A DNA stretch of 6,044 nt from Cytophagales bacterium. Its GTDB lineage: Bacteria; Bacteroidota; Bacteroidia; Cytophagales; ES-bin-26. Shown one piece after another: positions 5,564 through 6,044 of this stretch. Each line of letters opens with the position of its first letter. Position 1 is the first letter of the stretch. The notes beneath the pieces are model-generated. The model was given only the letters and a program-made list of their open reading frames with translations. It made no database searches and had not been told where the DNA came from. The position numbers and the translations under genes are program-made. The stretch spans positions 1 to 6,044 of the forward strand of contig JACMKY010000304.1 in the NCBI GenBank assembly GCA_014379925.1, given 5' to 3'.

Positions 5564-6044
5564 TCAGTAGAAGCGAATGGAGTTGAAGAACCGGTTGCGG
5601 TGGGCCGACAAACTCGCATCGAAAGCCGGCTGGGCCGTGGCCGTAAACAAGTAGAGCCGGTGGTTGAACCACACGAACCGGTTGTAGGTGCGCAACTGGA
5701 CGTTGTCCTCGTTGAGGTAGAGTACCTGCACTTCTTTGCAGCGGATGGAACCGTTGTAGACCAGGTTTTGCTGGCTGACCAGTTGCCCGCCCGTGCCGGC
5801 CAGAAATGAATCCACGTAAGTGGCCATTGTGTCGGTGGGCGGGGTGACGGGGAAGTTTTCCACGTGCGCACCCGTCGTGGTCAGGTAGTGCATCTCCAGG
5901 GTAACGCTGTCGAAGTGGAGCACTGAGTAAAGGGAAAGGTTGAGCGTGTCGTAGTGGGCGTAGGTGCCGGGCAAATCAAAGCTTACCCGTCCGGCCGAGT
6001 GATTGATGGTCTGCCAGTTCTGGGTCTGGTAGGTAACCTGGGCC
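5564..6044 (-). CDS. Hypothetical protein, 5'-partial at the right window edge
   Basis: The frame is open to the right edge and ends at a TGA (5564-5566); about 159 residues are visible, beginning AQVTYQTQNWQTINHSAGRV. A TTG codon at 5974 is internal, not a start. The protein is rich in Thr, Tyr, Val and aromatic residues in short alternating runs (LNLSLYSVLHFDSVTLEMHY, then VQVLYLNEDNVQLRTYNRF), which suggests beta structure, and it ends FNSIRFY. There is no transmembrane stretch, no recognisable catalytic motif and no T9SS tail. I do not recognise the family. It is the first visible gene of a tight minus-strand cluster, 8 bp ahead of the lipoprotein gene, so it is probably part of the same transcript. 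An envelope or secreted location is a guess from its neighbours. Confidence 0.7.
   Translation of the reverse strand, partial: AQVTYQTQNWQTINHSAGRVSFDLPGTYAHYDTLNLSLYSVLHFDSVTLEMHYLTTTGAHVENFPVTPPTDTMATYVDSFLAGTGGQLVSQQNLVYNGSIRCKEVQVLYLNEDNVQLRTYNRFVWFNHRLYLFTATAQPAFDASLSAHRNRFFNSIRFY

Noticed and set aside
4953..5672. Longer form of the lipoprotein gene starting at 5672
   Set aside because: The extra 39 residues overlap the end of the previous gene and precede a well-formed lipoprotein signal peptide starting at 5555.
5329..5871. Minus-strand open frame of 180 codons overlapping the lipoprotein and upstream gene
   Set aside because: Thr/Ser/Arg/Pro-rich out-of-frame translation that overlaps two better-supported genes.

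Overview
The window looks like Bacteroidota DNA, probably Cytophagales-like. The support is a C-terminal type IX secretion (Por) sorting domain on a secreted protease, a Bacteroidetes-type promoter (TTG / TAnnTTTG) in front of a transposase, a short lipoprotein of a style common in that phylum, and no purine-rich Shine-Dalgarno at the starts I could check. The genus cannot be named from sequence alone.

Layout. (1) Bases 3-1796, plus strand: the C-terminal 597 residues of an M1-family zinc metallopeptidase, open at the left edge. It resembles the peptidase half of the large ABC-2 permease/M1 aminopeptidase fusions. (2) Bases 1797-3376: an AT-richer mobile-element scar between two convergent GC-richer blocks. 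An IS5-family element of about 1.17 kb (1959-3125) has 17-bp terminal inverted repeats (15/17 identical) and a TA target duplication. It sits inside the 3' end of an already truncated IS630-type transposase gene. Its transposase is split into orfA and orfB at an A_AAA_AAG slippery heptamer. OrfB also appears broken by an insertion of about 76 bp plus a compensating frameshift, so the element is probably dead. (3) Bases 3377-6044, minus strand: three tightly packed genes (gaps of 8 and 10 bp), read from the right edge leftwards. They are a partial protein of unknown function, a 200-residue predicted lipoprotein, and a 521-residue trypsin-like (lysyl-endopeptidase-like) serine protease with a signal peptide, a 3-coathanger-like region and a T9SS sorting tail.

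The three right-hand genes are likely co-transcribed and act at the cell envelope or outside the cell. The left-hand M1 gene is convergent with them and separated by the transposon remnants, so I see no functional link. No RNA gene, CRISPR array or replication origin is visible. I do not see a convincing undescribed system. The most unusual content is the nested, multiply damaged insertion-sequence locus.
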